From Amyelois transitella (taxonomy: Eukaryota > Arthropoda > Insecta > Lepidoptera > Pyralidae), in NCBI RefSeq assembly GCF_032362555.1, contig NC_083525.1:1969501-2033500 (forward strand): DNA of 64,000 bases. The letters are read 5' to 3'. Made by a program: the position numbers and the translations under genes. The notes under the pieces are model-generated. The model was given only the letters and a program-made list of their open reading frames with translations. It made no database searches and was not told where the DNA came from. The stretch's first letter is position 1. Every line of letters starts with the position of its first letter. This document shows positions 1-10,209 of the stretch, in pieces.

Positions 1-23
1 TGGAGGTTGCAACGAGCAAAATT
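1..23 (+). other. Possible 3' end of an upstream proline dehydrogenase exon
   Basis: The first 23 bases run directly into a strong donor, GTAAGTA, at position 24. The frame that leaves the donor in phase 0 reads EVATSKI. The first firm proline dehydrogenase exon at 10210 also begins in phase 0, so these bases could be the end of the preceding exon. Seven residues are too few to establish homology. Confidence 0.22.
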
Positions 24-608
24 GTAAGTAATTATCTATCTTTTAGTGTTTATTGACACGATCGATATTTCATATTGGGGTAGGTACTAGGATATCATGA
101 CACTCCTTGAAACGTTTGCTAGTACCTGCAAATAATGCAGGTAGGTACTCTAATCGATCTTGCAATGTAGTTATGAATGGGAATGGATTTTTGATCGGGT
201 GTCACTACGCATGCGTGTTTCTGGAGCCCCAGACGTCGTGCAGACGGCAGCGTGTAGCCGGCCGGCGGTTAACTTGAATTTAGCTAGCACACGCGAAATT
301 ATTATAAGTTTTAAATAGTTGCAAATCATCGTCTCTGTCTTTATAGTTTTTACTTTCTGTTTTGTTCTATCTTATATGACTGTATCTTATTGATATTGGT
401 TCTAAAGTCCGCATTGGTGTATAATTTTTTTCGAACTTTCTTGAATATTGACCCATTGATACATGTTTTTACAATGAGTTATAGTAAAAAAAAAATACTG
501 TCACTTAAACACTTCTTCACTTACAAATTGTGTAATATTAGGGTTTAATGGTTAAATCATTAAAATCTTACATATTTGCATAGGTCGGTATTAAAAAAAA
601 CTTAAAAC

Positions 609-665
609 TTCAAAATCACTAAATTTGTTAACATTGCAAATGTTAACAAATTTAGTGATTTTGAA
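609..665. repeat. Perfect 27-bp inverted repeat with 3-base loop
   Basis: Positions 609-635 and 639-665 are exact reverse complements, separated only by GCA. The arms are AT-rich (core AATTTGTTAACATT). No mismatch is present and pairing stops at 608/666. It could be a recent palindromic rearrangement or the remnant of a very small foldback element; no transposon ends were recognised around it. Confidence 0.9.
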
Positions 666-864
666 TATAATATTAATTATTTTAAAATTGTATTCACGTA
701 GATATACTACTTTTAAAGGTAAATCTAAAAACCAGATTTATGCCTCAGAACTACCTACTAGACATGCAACTTATTCTTGTGACCTTTGGTCGTGTCTGTT
801 AGGTAGAATCTACAATTATTACTTTTTGCTACGAAAAGATAAATATGATATGTAAGATCTATAG

Positions 865-1120
865 TGCCGTGTGGTTCCCGGCACCAATACAAAAAAGAAT
901 AGGACCACTCCATCTCTTTCCCATGGATGTCGTAAAAGACGACTAAGGGATAGGCTTATAAATATGGGATTCTTTTTTAGACGATGGGCTAGCAACCGGT
1001 CACTATTTGAATCTCAATTCTATCATTAAGCCAAATAGCTGAACGTGGACTGGATAGTCTTTTCAAGACTGTTGGCTCTGTCTACCCCGCCAGGGACATA
1101 GATGTGACCATATGTATGTA
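865..1120 (+). mobile_element. Rep-A SINE-like element, full length, with target-site duplication
   Basis: This is the reference copy of the most abundant repeat in the window. It starts GCCGTGTGGTTCCCGGCACC, passes through a CCATGGATGTCGTAAAAG segment and a GCTAGCAACC segment, and ends in a CTACCCCGC...GACGTGA block followed by (TATG)n. The 14-base sequence TGTAAGATCTATAG flanks it at 851-864 and 1121-1134, which marks a retroposition event. No ORF is present. I could not assign a tRNA, 5S or 7SL head, so SINE is inferred from size, copy number, tail and target-site duplication. Confidence 0.75.
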
Positions 1121-1489
1121 TGTAAGATCTATAGATAGAATCTTAATTGCACCATAAAAATAAAACATATAAAACAATTTAAAGAGACAGAGATGGTACA
1201 GAGGCTGATTTAACGCTATTGCAATTGCTTTCAGTCAACGTTTGGGTGGAAGGAAACCAAACAGGAGATTGGCGTTGGCGTATTTTTTATAAGTATCGTC
1301 ATTTGATTCTATATCACTGAGTTCTTATGAACCTTAACATCAATATTAATAATTAAACTTTGAGAATCATGTTTCCGCGCCCAAGGTCCTCTTTCCGACA
1401 TTTCTCTCGATTTGTCTGATCATGGACATATCCAGTGTGCAAATAAATGGCAACTTCAATTATTATTTGAAAGAATTTCAAAACATCGT

Positions 1490-1625
1490 CGTTGGTCGAA
1501 TCGGGTTCAGGTTCCCCTGCAAAGGTTGCGGAGGTCAGATGGGAGTGGCTTCGTGTAAAAACTTAACTTGCCCAATCCAGGGTCCATGGTCCTATAATCG
1601 TAACCGTAACGGAACCGGGACTATG
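1490..1625 (+). repeat. Rep-C interspersed repeat
   Basis: The stretch contains TTGCGGAGGTCAGATGGGAG followed by CTTCGTGTAAAAAC and CCCAATCCAGG. The same block recurs near 3080, 8515, 16165, 22905, 24130, 33895 and 38090 in both orientations. It is responsible for the 70-codon ORF here, which I do not regard as a gene. Confidence 0.65.
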
Positions 1626-2624
1626 GTTAAATAGAAAAGAACAAGGATTTCCAACTACAATTGTCAAACTTCTCAAAAGGATCTTACTTAATTTTTTTTT
1701 TCATTTTTGTAACTGCGGTGTGGTTTTTGGTGGCAAGTATATAATCACGTCTTATTATATATATATATCCATCTCAGTTTGGTCCAAAGGTTCGACTGGC
1801 AGAGGATGCGTTATGGCATTAAGTACACCTGTTGTACATTTAACGTTCAAAAAAGTTTAAAAAAAATTATCCGTTATATGTAGAAATCTTGAGGTCAACG
1901 TTCTCGCAACTACTACTGCTGATAAGTCTGAAAACCAAGGTGTGTAGGATAGGTTGATATCGCAGGCTGTCTATAGGCAAGCGAGCATTGACCTTGGATT
2001 CGACAATGCTAGTTGTTACAGTACATACGAGTATGTTCAGGTGCAGAATTAGGGATGTCACTTGTTCGTGAAAGTAACAATTGCAGATTTCTGAAACATT
2101 TTTTTGAATCAATCATAGAGTCTTCCGTGCTGGTTTGGTAGGTAGAAGAATAAGCTAGTGTGCCAGTTGCTTCACTTGTCGGGGAGATTGTAAAGTCAAT
2201 CAAGGGAAAATCTAATTAATTTGGGATATACTTAATTCATTGAGCTGAACGTGGCCTTTTAGTGATTTTGAAACGCGCCCGCGTCCTCGCCGCATGGAAG
2301 TATTATCTAAGCGGCAGCCCTACGCACAAAAGAAACACATTGAAAATTCGCAAACGAAACGTCATAGTCCACGTAAAAATCTCGCGACGCCTCTTGGTCG
2401 GCAATGTCTGGCATATTAGCAACATTCGCCGCAAACTAGATTACACCGGTTGTGACCGGTTCGAGAAATTTGTGAACACTATTTACACCTACGCGGCGGC
2501 GTACATCACGACAGGTTTTCAATTGGGATTTTTCCAAATAATTCCAACGTGCACTAGCTTTTGTTGTCGGTTTCGTTCGCTGGATGCTCCGCTGGAAGTT
2601 TCGTAATTGTTTTTGTGCAGTTGT

Positions 2625-2835
2625 CTCTGTTGTAGACGAACGTATCTTGATCAAATTAAGGACGTCCTGGTAAAGGGTCAGGTCAAAAGTACCCGAAACC
2701 GCCGAGCTTGCATGAAGAGAGTTATGAATGAAGGATGAAGCGAAGGAAGTGTGCAGAGATCGTGGCAAGTGGAAAGAGGTAATCTCTGCCTACCTCTCCG
2801 GGAAAGAGGCGTGATTTTATGTATGTATGTATGTC
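2625..2835 (+). mobile_element. RTE tail (5'-truncated non-LTR element)
   Basis: The last part of the RTE-like ORF is recognisable ([12 protein letters not shown]...[11 protein letters not shown]), with a one-base indel near 2730, followed by GCGTGATTTTATG and (TATG)n. It matches the 3' part of the longer copy at 56629-57240. Confidence 0.75.
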
Positions 2836-3074
2836 TCTGTTGTGTCCTTGGGAGGAGGTCTGTCTATGATCACTCACGCTCCACACGAGATGTAGCTATA
2901 CCTAGCGGGATCCTTGTCCCTATTAAATTTGATAAGAAATTCTATAGATTGTTATCAGGTACCCTTCCCAATCCCATCTCGGCCATGTACCAATGACAAT
3001 TGTTGAAGTTATGTAAGTACTTTAGTTTGATCGTGGGGAAACCTGCACATTCAGCCATCTGGATGTGTAACCAT

Positions 3075-3250
3075 GATCGATCCAATGCGGGTTACGTTTA
3101 CCTGCGAAGGTTGTGAGGTTCAGATGGGAGTCGCTTCGTGTAAACCCTGGCTCACCCAATCCAGGATAAATGATCAAAGGAATACCCCGGGCTCCACTCC
3201 TGAATGGTGAGGATGCAACCGGGACTTAAGCCAGCAGGAAGAAGGAGAGT
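3075..3250 (+). repeat. Rep-C interspersed repeat
   Basis: A long Rep-C copy. It includes GGTTGTGAGGTTCAGATGGG, the CTTCGTGTAAA segment and a downstream GGATGCAACCGGGACTTAA segment that recurs near 18390 and, reversed, near 24150. Confidence 0.6.
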
Positions 3251-3768
3251 TTCTTCATTCATCGAAGACAAAAATGACGCAGGCGTAGTCGCAGCTCAAA
3301 GTATTTCACTTTCTCAGAATATTCCCTCTTGGCAAGCGGTGCATAGAAATAACGAATCTATTTTTGTACCAAAACCACAAAATTGACAAAAGTGTACGAG
3401 GTACATACGAAAAATTTGGCAAGACCGCGGTTTTAGTTTTCTGTTCAGTCATTATAGTTACGTTTGGAGCCATGTTTATTTTTAACAAGATATTTATAAA
3501 AACAAAAGAGTGCTATGTTCAACCCACCAGCCTCGCTATGTTTGTTGAAGGGGTGTGGCTGGGGGTAAAGAGTCAAATGTTTGGCTAGTCAGGGTCACCT
3601 TATTTGATGGTAATGTAGGGTAGGTATTAGTCGTTTTGAATTTCTTGTTAAAAGCTATTTCTATTTCTTGAAATCTGGACCTATACCTACGTTATATCAC
3701 CGGATTTCTGATCCACATAATTGACAACATTTTTTTAAACCAATCCTCTTTGTTCAAATATATGACAT

Positions 3769-3985
3769 AAATATATAGTCACGGCTATATCCTTTGAGGG
3801 GTAGACAGAGCCAATCGTTTTAAAAAGACTGATAGGCCACGTACAGCTATAAGGTTTAATGATGGAATTGAGATTGAAATAGTGACAGCCCATCGTCAAC
3901 AAGAAGAACCTCAACCTTATTAGCCTTTCCCTTAGTCTCATTTTAAGACATTCGTGGGAAGATATGGAGTGGTGGTATGAGACTT
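3769..3985 (-). mobile_element. Rep-A copy, diverged
   Basis: A reverse-orientation Rep-A with many substitutions and a shortened GCTAGCAACC region. The 5' head (towards 3985) is incomplete. Confidence 0.6.
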
Positions 3986-4707
3986 AACACTGTACCTTAA
4001 AACCCGACTTCATACAATTATCATACATCTGGAAACTTAATTGGTGTCTTAGTAAAAGTATATGACAGACTTTCATTAAGATCGGGACCTACCACGATTC
4101 CTTCGATCAGACTTTCGATTGCCCGTTAATTTATTACCGCTCCATCAAAAATCACGTGCAATGTTAGTGCCATTGAACCTGCTCACGCGCACCTGATGAC
4201 GAAACTGGTTTCGCACGTCCGAAGAATGCTAACTACCCCTATGGGGTGGGTACATGCAACAATATTTCTTATTGTGATAACGTTAGGGCCCAAATTGATG
4301 TAGAAATGGACGTTGTAAGGTTTTATGTGATGTAGAATTGGGTATTGGAAATTGCAATCATCTTGTTTGAAAATTCCCAAGTTGTATCGGGGAAGAGAGA
4401 TGCGGGGAGGGATGACATGTCGATTTGACAAATTTTGGTGCACAAGTATTTTTAGCTTCTATAACATTTTCAGTAAGATATTAAAGGTTATTCTTTGTTT
4501 ACGGGGTGCTATTTAGCAGGGGGTGGTGTGGTGAGGCATTTAAATCTGCCGGGAATTTGGGTAATCCGTATTTTAGCACGATCTACCTACGATTTATAAA
4601 TATCGTACGGAAAAAGAAGAAAGAATTACACGATGTTGGCAAGTCGATAACGAGCGGTAACAATATGAATCAACAGTAAAACGCGCGTTTCATAGTGTCT
4701 CTTACGT

Positions 4708-5126
4708 AGGGTTGCCACCTTTTTTTTCCAATAAAAGTAAAAAGTAAATTTGTTATTAACAGTAAGAAAAAGGACGGAGGTTATGAAGTTATTATGATAC
4801 TTTTACTTAAATTATAACACGTAAATCTGTTAATTAATTTATTGCACACAAGAAATAACTAAATAATACATTACAAAAGGAATAGAAGTCGTTACAATTA
4901 CCGTAAAATATCTTCCAGCAGACCTACGATTGGCCTTGGATTAACTTACGATTCGTTTCACAAAAATAACTTCTTTAAAATAACAAAAAAGAAATGTAAT
5001 CATTCAAAATATTTTCGTGTTCTTAATTATTTTTCAAATTAAGTCTTCGATTATAAAGTACAGAATTAAAATTACCTCTGGTAGGGAAATAATTTATTAT
5101 AAAGCACAACACGTGTGACAACCCTA
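4708..5126. mobile_element. MITE-like element with AGGGTTG terminal repeats
   Basis: The stretch begins TAGGGTTGCCACC and ends GTGACAACCCTA, giving imperfect inverted ends of about 10-12 bases with TA at both edges. The interior is AT-rich with no coding potential. A second element of almost the same length and with similar ends lies at 10359-10774. The interiors differ, so the two are at most distant relatives. Confidence 0.4.
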
Positions 5127-5589
5127 TTCGTACGGTACACTGGACAATAGTATAGTAAACTTTGAGCTCCATTTTGGCAGTGGTCACCGCGCGCGGTTCC
5201 TCCGGTAATTTCCGCGGTGACCTTCACACACTCAATAGCCAAGACCACAGAACAGAATACACCAGTAATCTCAGTATTCTGTGTTGCAGACCTTTTGCTT
5301 GTGACGGTAGAAATTAATACTTATATCCGTAATCTGGTGCATTGAAATCTTGAATGGTCTAAGTCTGACATGAGCTTACATGAGCACAAACATGGTGCAT
5401 TGAAATTTTATCGCTAAATCTCACTATCGTTTGCTGTCGAAGAAAAAACATGCTGCTTTTTTTCTGCGCAAAATGTTGTGTGAAATAACGGTCAATAAGT
5501 CTGTCGTGGTAATAACTAAAATACTGTTTAACAGTAAACTTTAATACTAATGCTACATAAGACATTTATTGAAAATAAATAAAAATAGG

Positions 5590-6060
5590 TAAGTATCATA
5601 AGACATTTATTGAAAATGAATAAAAAATAAGTAGGTATCACGCGTGGCTTCTATTTTAATGCTCCATATGCTAGGCGGACCTTGACCGTGGTGAATAAAA
5701 CTTATACCATGTGCGTTACATAATTGGATACGACCAAAATACGTTGGAAAATTGAGGAGTTCTTTTTTCAATATTGGATTAGGCATTTGTCTTCCATCTC
5801 TCCTGATGGTAAGCGAAATGATGAAGACGAAGATGTTATACGCCAAGAGATACCCATTTATTCTACTTTTGTATGTTGGCGGGCGGTACTTCTCAACGAA
5901 TATAGACGTAGGCAGCTCATTCCACACCTTAGCTGCTTGAACCACTTTGTCTTTCTACTTTATGTCAAATTCACATTATCTTTGCTAGGCATGGGTTATT
6001 TTTGGGTTTGCTGTGACAAACGTACATTTTGGAGTTGGCAATAGACTATTTTAGTAAAAT
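5590..6060. repeat. Unclassified repeat with a WNELP-like frame on the minus strand
   Basis: A minus-strand frame of about 110 codons contains AKVWNELPTSIF followed by YKSRINGYLL. This resembles the C-terminal tail of some non-LTR retrotransposon proteins, but the remainder is not recognisable. I treat it as a degenerate retroelement fragment rather than a host gene. Confidence 0.35.
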
Positions 6061-6497
6061 TTAAAATTGGGGTTGACATCGAACTTTCGTAAACCACTAG
6101 GGAGTTGGTCATTTTTTGTAAGGTTGCACTGACCCTTCTGCCTTCTTTTTTATCTCTGAGGTCAAACGAAGAGCAGAGTAGAAGCCAATAGATTAGAAGT
6201 CATGTGATTTATAAACCTTCTTGATAAGATGTCCTAACCGGTCGAACTAGAAATCTTAAGATTGGCTATACCCAGCAGTTGACTTCTTAACCATGATGAT
6301 TATAATAGAGATTTCGTTAAGTGACTAAGGAATTTAGCAAGTGTCTATGAATTTTTTTTGTGCCCTTGGCATTGGTCTTCGTCGATATGCTGCATTGGTT
6401 ATGTAACCCTACGTCACTAGCCCGTTGCCACGCCATTTTGTCTAGTATTTTTACGTTTATTGTCGTATGTACAGTTGGACGGATGTTACACACATAT

Positions 6498-6582
6498 ATA
6501 CATATATATAGTCACGTCTATATCCCTTGCGGTGTAGACTGAGCCAACAGTCTTGAAAAGACTGAATGGCCACGTTCAGCTT
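6498..6582 (-). mobile_element. Rep-A 3' fragment
   Basis: Only the 3' portion is present (GTCACGTCTATATCCCTTGC and the AGTCTTGAAAAGACT hairpin). Confidence 0.65.
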
Positions 6583-6719
6583 ACTTATGACAGATGTTTA
6601 TGGATGGATATGGACTGAAAGGATCATTACGGACCAAATGATGTTAAAAAAGTTGTATTTAAAAAGGTTGATAAGTTGAGCAGTGGCTTTGGAAATATAG
6701 GTATGACTTCAACATAGTT

Positions 6720-7017
6720 CTGTGCCGTGTGGTTCCCGGCACTAATTAAAAAAAAGAATAGGACCGCTCCATCTCGTTCCCGTCGCTTCCTATCAGTTGT
6801 TGAAGATACATACGTAGACTGAAAAGCCACCTTCAGCTGTTAAGCTTTATAATAGAATGGAGATTCAAATAGTGACAGGTTGCTAGCCCTTCGCCTAAAA
6901 TTAGAATCCCAAGTTTATAAGCCTATCCCTTAGTCGCCTTTTACGACATCCATGGGAAAAAGTGGAGTGGTTTTATTCTTATTTTATTGGTGCCGGGAAC
7001 TACACGGCACTGAATGT
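6720..7017. mobile_element. Two Rep-A fragments in opposite orientation
   Basis: A forward Rep-A head (6720-6786) is followed by a reverse copy (6815-7017) that ends with the GGTGCCGGGAACTACACGGC head. Together they form an imperfect inverted pair, and the 3' half of the first copy is missing. Confidence 0.6.
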
Positions 7018-7079
7018 ATTAAGGTACCTCTTACCACAAATGAGGATTGAAGAATCAATGTATTAACTACAGATGAGGC

Positions 7080-7227
7080 TGTGTGTGTGGAGGAAAAGGT
7101 CGGAGTGGGAAGACCTATACGAACGTATCTAGATCAAATTAAGGACGTCCTGGTAAAGGGTCGGGTCAAGAGTACCCCTGCCTACCCCTCCGGGAAAGAG
7201 GCGTGATTTTATGTTTGTATGTATGTA
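7080..7227 (+). mobile_element. RTE tail with internal deletion
   Basis: The element runs from GGAGTGGGAAGACCTA to GGGTCGGGTCAAGAGTACC and then skips about 100 bases straight to CCTGCCTACCCCTCCGGG. It ends in GCGTGATTTTATG and (TATG)n. Confidence 0.7.
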
Positions 7228-7759
7228 TGATTCTGTGTAACTACTCGTATAGAGAGAGATATCTACACTCTTCCTAACGTGTTGTATTATAAAGACCGTG
7301 TGCCAGGTTTATTTGCACCACAGTGTACACGTTTATGAGTGGTAGGTATACTCTATTTAGCACACTTTGTTAGTAAATTAGAATAAGAATTGGCAGATAA
7401 TTAAATGTCCACGCCTTAGTTTTTTTGTCAGTTTGGTGTTCAAAAATTGAAGTTTTGTGATAATTAGGTTTTGCCTGCGACTTCGTTTGGTTATATTGGG
7501 TTCCTTGGGGATTTCGACAATCCTGTCTGCTTTCCCACAACTTTAAAAGGAACCTTTGCATTGTTTTTCGTCACATAAGCTAATTTTATTGCAAATTTTT
7601 AGTGCAATAAGTTATGTAAAGTCTTGCCGGCGGGTTCGCGCGTGCATAGAATTTTTTTCTGTAATTTCCTTCTAATCGTAACTATGGGTATCCGTTATTA
7701 TTATTATTGTATACTTAACTGTTGCCCGCAACTTCGTATGCGTGGGAATGTACATCATG

Positions 7760-7990
7760 GTACGGTCTATAACATAATGTAAATCCTACTAATATTACTT
7801 ATAAATGCGAAAGTTTGTGACTATGTATGTATGGATGTTTGTTACTCATTCACACAAATACTACTGAACCGATTACGATGAAATTTGGCATGTAGGTACG
7901 TAGGCACACATAGGCTTATTTTTATCCCAAAGGATTGATTGTTGTTATGATAGTGTTTCTACGCGAACAAAGTCGCGGGCGGCCTCTAGT
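7760..7990 (+). repeat. Repeat with ACCGATTACGATGAAATTTG core
   Basis: This is one of several AT-rich repeats sharing a core of the type AACCGATTTTGATGAAA and an end of the type CGCGGGC. Relatives lie near 10935, 25900, 27105, 36825, 45380, 46825 and 58880. No coding frame is present. Confidence 0.5.
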
Positions 7991-8194
7991 CAGAACATAA
8001 ATAGAGAATTTAAGAATTTTGAATGATTAAATAGAAGCGAAGAAAATGTAACAAACAAATAGATATACCTATACTCCATATAAAATGCACAAAACAACGT
8101 TGAAAACAGTTAAATTGAAAATAAATACCAAGTCTCATACGTTCTGTAACAAATCGTTTGCGAGAAGTCATACATTTTTCAGTCGGCCTTGTGA

Positions 8195-8345
8195 CGAGCG
8201 TGCACCGTGTGACCGTGACGCACTCCGACTGAATGAGATTCCGAAGGCCCCGGGTTCTATACCCGAGATAATTTCTATTCATACGTAGGTAGGTACTAAC
8301 GCACCACGCCTCTTTCCCGGAGGGGTAGGCAGAGACCACGTTTTC
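8195..8345. repeat. tRNA-like SINE fragment followed by a short RTE tail
   Basis: GGGTTCTATACCCGAG near 8250 resembles a Pol III B box. It is followed at about 8300-8340 by the reverse complement of the RTE 3' end (CACGCCTCTTTCCCGGAGGG). Confidence 0.4.
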
Positions 8346-8383
8346 TTTCTCTTGCTTCGAACCCGGCTTCTTATTTAAATCTA

Positions 8384-8570
8384 TTAGACATCAGTCTTGA
8401 AAATACTGATAGGCGATGTTCAACTTTTTGGCTTGATGATAGAATTGACATTCAAATAGTGAAAGGTTGCCACCCCATCGCCTAAAAGAAGAATCCCGAG
8501 TTTATAAGCCTCCATCTGATCTCCGCAACCTTTGCAGGGAAGCCATATTGGATCATGGCAAAAGTTGATA
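8384..8570 (-). mobile_element. Rep-A fragment fused to Rep-C
   Basis: A reverse Rep-A copy stops at AAGTTTATAAGCCT and passes without a gap into reverse Rep-C (CTGATCTCCGCAACCTTTGC). This may be a recombination junction. Confidence 0.5.
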
Positions 8571-8701
8571 AACTAGTTGCATGTGCTTGTTCCTTTAAAG
8601 ACCCTTTACTACCTCAATGGAGCCTAGAGGTGGAGTGGTATTATTATACAGTGCTTGGAATCACACGACACTTCGGCGGTCTTTCTTACTCAGTTCAAAA
8701 T

Positions 8702-8958
8702 AGTGTGGTTTTCGGCACCAATAAAAAAAAGAATAGGACCACTCCATCTCGTTCCCATGGATGTCGTAAAAGGCGACTGAGGGATAGGCTTACAAACTTG
8801 AGATTCTTCTTTAGGCGACGGGCTAGCATCCTGTCACTATTTGAATCTTAATTCTATCATTGAGCCAAATAGTTCAATGTGGCCTATCAGTCTTTTCAAG
8901 ACTGTTGGCTCTGTCTTCCCCGCAAGGGATATAGACGTGATTATATGTATGTATGTAT
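8702..8958 (+). mobile_element. Rep-A copy, full length
   Basis: A complete forward copy, with GTTCAAAAT at 8693-8701 and again near 8959 as a probable target-site duplication. Confidence 0.7.
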
Positions 8959-8984
8959 GTTCAAAATTGTACCTATATATTAAT

Positions 8985-9238
8985 TTAATTTTATTTATTT
9001 ATTTATGTACACAAAATTATATACAGGAGCATTTATTACAATAATTCTAGTACAAAGGTGCTACTTATTTCAAAAGAAATCTCTTCCAGTAGACCCATGA
9101 GAGGAAAGATGAATTTTAGAGCGGTATGGCGTGTACATAAAAACGTTTAACATATTTAACTAAACATACATGCTAATACTTACATAATTAAACATGGAAT
9201 AATTAAATAAATGACAGTAATAAACTACTATTGAATCT
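8985..9238. repeat. Segmental duplication, copy 1 (contains Rep-H)
   Basis: The block includes TACAAAGGTGCTACTTATTT, CTCTTCCAGTAGACCCATGA and GACAGTAATAAACTA. It is repeated in the same orientation at 9930-10170 with scattered differences. The two copies enclose a Rep-A fragment and the minisatellite, and the second copy abuts the real proline dehydrogenase splice acceptor. Confidence 0.8.
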
Positions 9239-9345
9239 CAATTTTATCATTAAGCCAAATAGCTGAACGTGGCCTTACAGTCTTTTCAAGACTGTTGGCT
9301 CTGTCTACCCCGCAAGGTATATAGACGTGATTATATGTATGTTCA
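9236..9345 (+). mobile_element. Rep-A 3' fragment
   Basis: A forward Rep-A from the TTGAATCTCAATTT segment to the GACGTGATTATATG end. Its (TATG)n tail leads directly into the minisatellite and may have seeded it. Confidence 0.65.
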
Positions 9346-9349
9346 AAAT

Positions 9350-9925
9350 AGTATACATTAATGTTGCGTTCTGTCCAACAGTTGATGAAGATTATATGTA
9401 GGTATGTATGTATGTTCAAAATAGTATACATTAATGTTGCGTTCTGTCCAACAGTTGATGAAGATTATATGTATGTATGTATGTTCAAAATAGTATACAT
9501 TAATGTTGCGTTCTGTCCAACAGTTGATGAAGATTATATGTATGTATGTATGGTCAAAATAGTATACATTAATGTTGCGTTCTGTCCAACAGTTGATGAA
9601 GATTATATGTATGTATGTATGTATGTATGTTCAAAATAGTATACATTAATGTTGCGTTCTGTCCAACAGTTGATGAAGATTATATGTATGTATGTATGTT
9701 CAAAATAGTATATATTAATGTTGCGTTCTGTCCAACAGTTGATGAAGATTATATGTATGTATGTATGTTCAAAATAGTATACATTAATGTTGCGTTCTGT
9801 CCAACAGTTGATGAAGATTATATGTATGTATGTATGTTCAAAATAGTATATATTAATGTTGCGTTCTGTCCAACTGTTGATGAAGATTATATTTATGTAT
9901 GTATGTTCAAAATAGTATACATTAG
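9350..9925 (+). repeat. Minisatellite of about 69-bp units, each a copy of a proline dehydrogenase 3' splice site
   Basis: Eight tandem units each carry ATTAATGTTGCGTTCTGTCC then AACAG then TTGATGAAGA, followed by (TATG)n and TTCAAAATAGTA. The AG positions end near 9381, 9454, 9523, 9592, 9669, 9738 and 9807; the eighth unit (near 9876) has CTG instead of CAG. A truncated ninth unit ends the array. The same intron end plus exon start occurs once more at 10182-10219, as the authentic acceptor. Most units are 69 bp, a multiple of three, so long repetitive ORFs appear across the array; I regard these as a by-product. Confidence 0.93.
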
Positions 9926-9929
9926 TTCA

Positions 9930-10170
9930 TTTATTTATTGATGTACACAAAATGATATACAGGAGCATTCAATACAGTTATTATAGTACAAAGGTGCTAC
10001 TTATTTCAAAAGAAATCTCTTCCAGTAGACCCATGAGAGGAGATATGAATTTTGGAGCGGTATGGCGTGTGCATAAATAACATTTAACTAAAGATACATG
10101 CTAATACTTATATAATTAAACATGGAACAATTAAATAGTTGACAGTAATAAACTATATAAACATACTAAT
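9930..10170. repeat. Segmental duplication, copy 2
   Basis: Second copy of the 8985-9238 block. It lies between the minisatellite and the authentic acceptor of the first firm proline dehydrogenase exon. Confidence 0.8.
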
Positions 10171-10209
10171 ATATATATATATACATTAATGTTGCGTTCT
10201 GTCCAACAG

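Larger units (their letters stand above)
24..10209. other. Non-coding upstream region or long intron, repeat-rich
   Basis: No conserved coding exon was recognised here. The stretch holds Rep-A, RTE-tail and Rep-C copies, a perfect palindrome (609-665), a MITE-like element (4708-5126), a duplicated block (8985-9238 and 9930-10170) and a minisatellite of splice-acceptor units (9350-9925). A short GC-rich patch near 205-275 and one near 5170-5225 could be regulatory, but nothing there is diagnostic. The 60-110 codon ORFs in this stretch look like chance or repeat-derived frames. Confidence 0.6.

Noticed and set aside
1422-1634. 70-codon ORF with CKGCGGQMG...CP, at first sight a zinc-finger-like peptide
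   Set aside because: The cysteines come from Rep-C, whose same block recurs many times in both orientations, often with frameshifts.
5607-5945. 112-codon minus-strand ORF as a host gene
   Set aside because: Only a WNELP-like motif is recognisable, typical of retroelement tails. The rest is low-information repeat sequence.
9233-9940. CRISPR-like array of regular repeats
   Set aside because: The units are direct tandem copies without unique spacers, in a eukaryotic intron.
9361-9941. Two overlapping ORFs encoding a repetitive peptide with unit [20 protein letters not shown]
   Set aside because: The frame stays open only because the unit length is a multiple of three. The sequence is a copy of a splice acceptor and a TATG run, with no start context or conservation to support translation.
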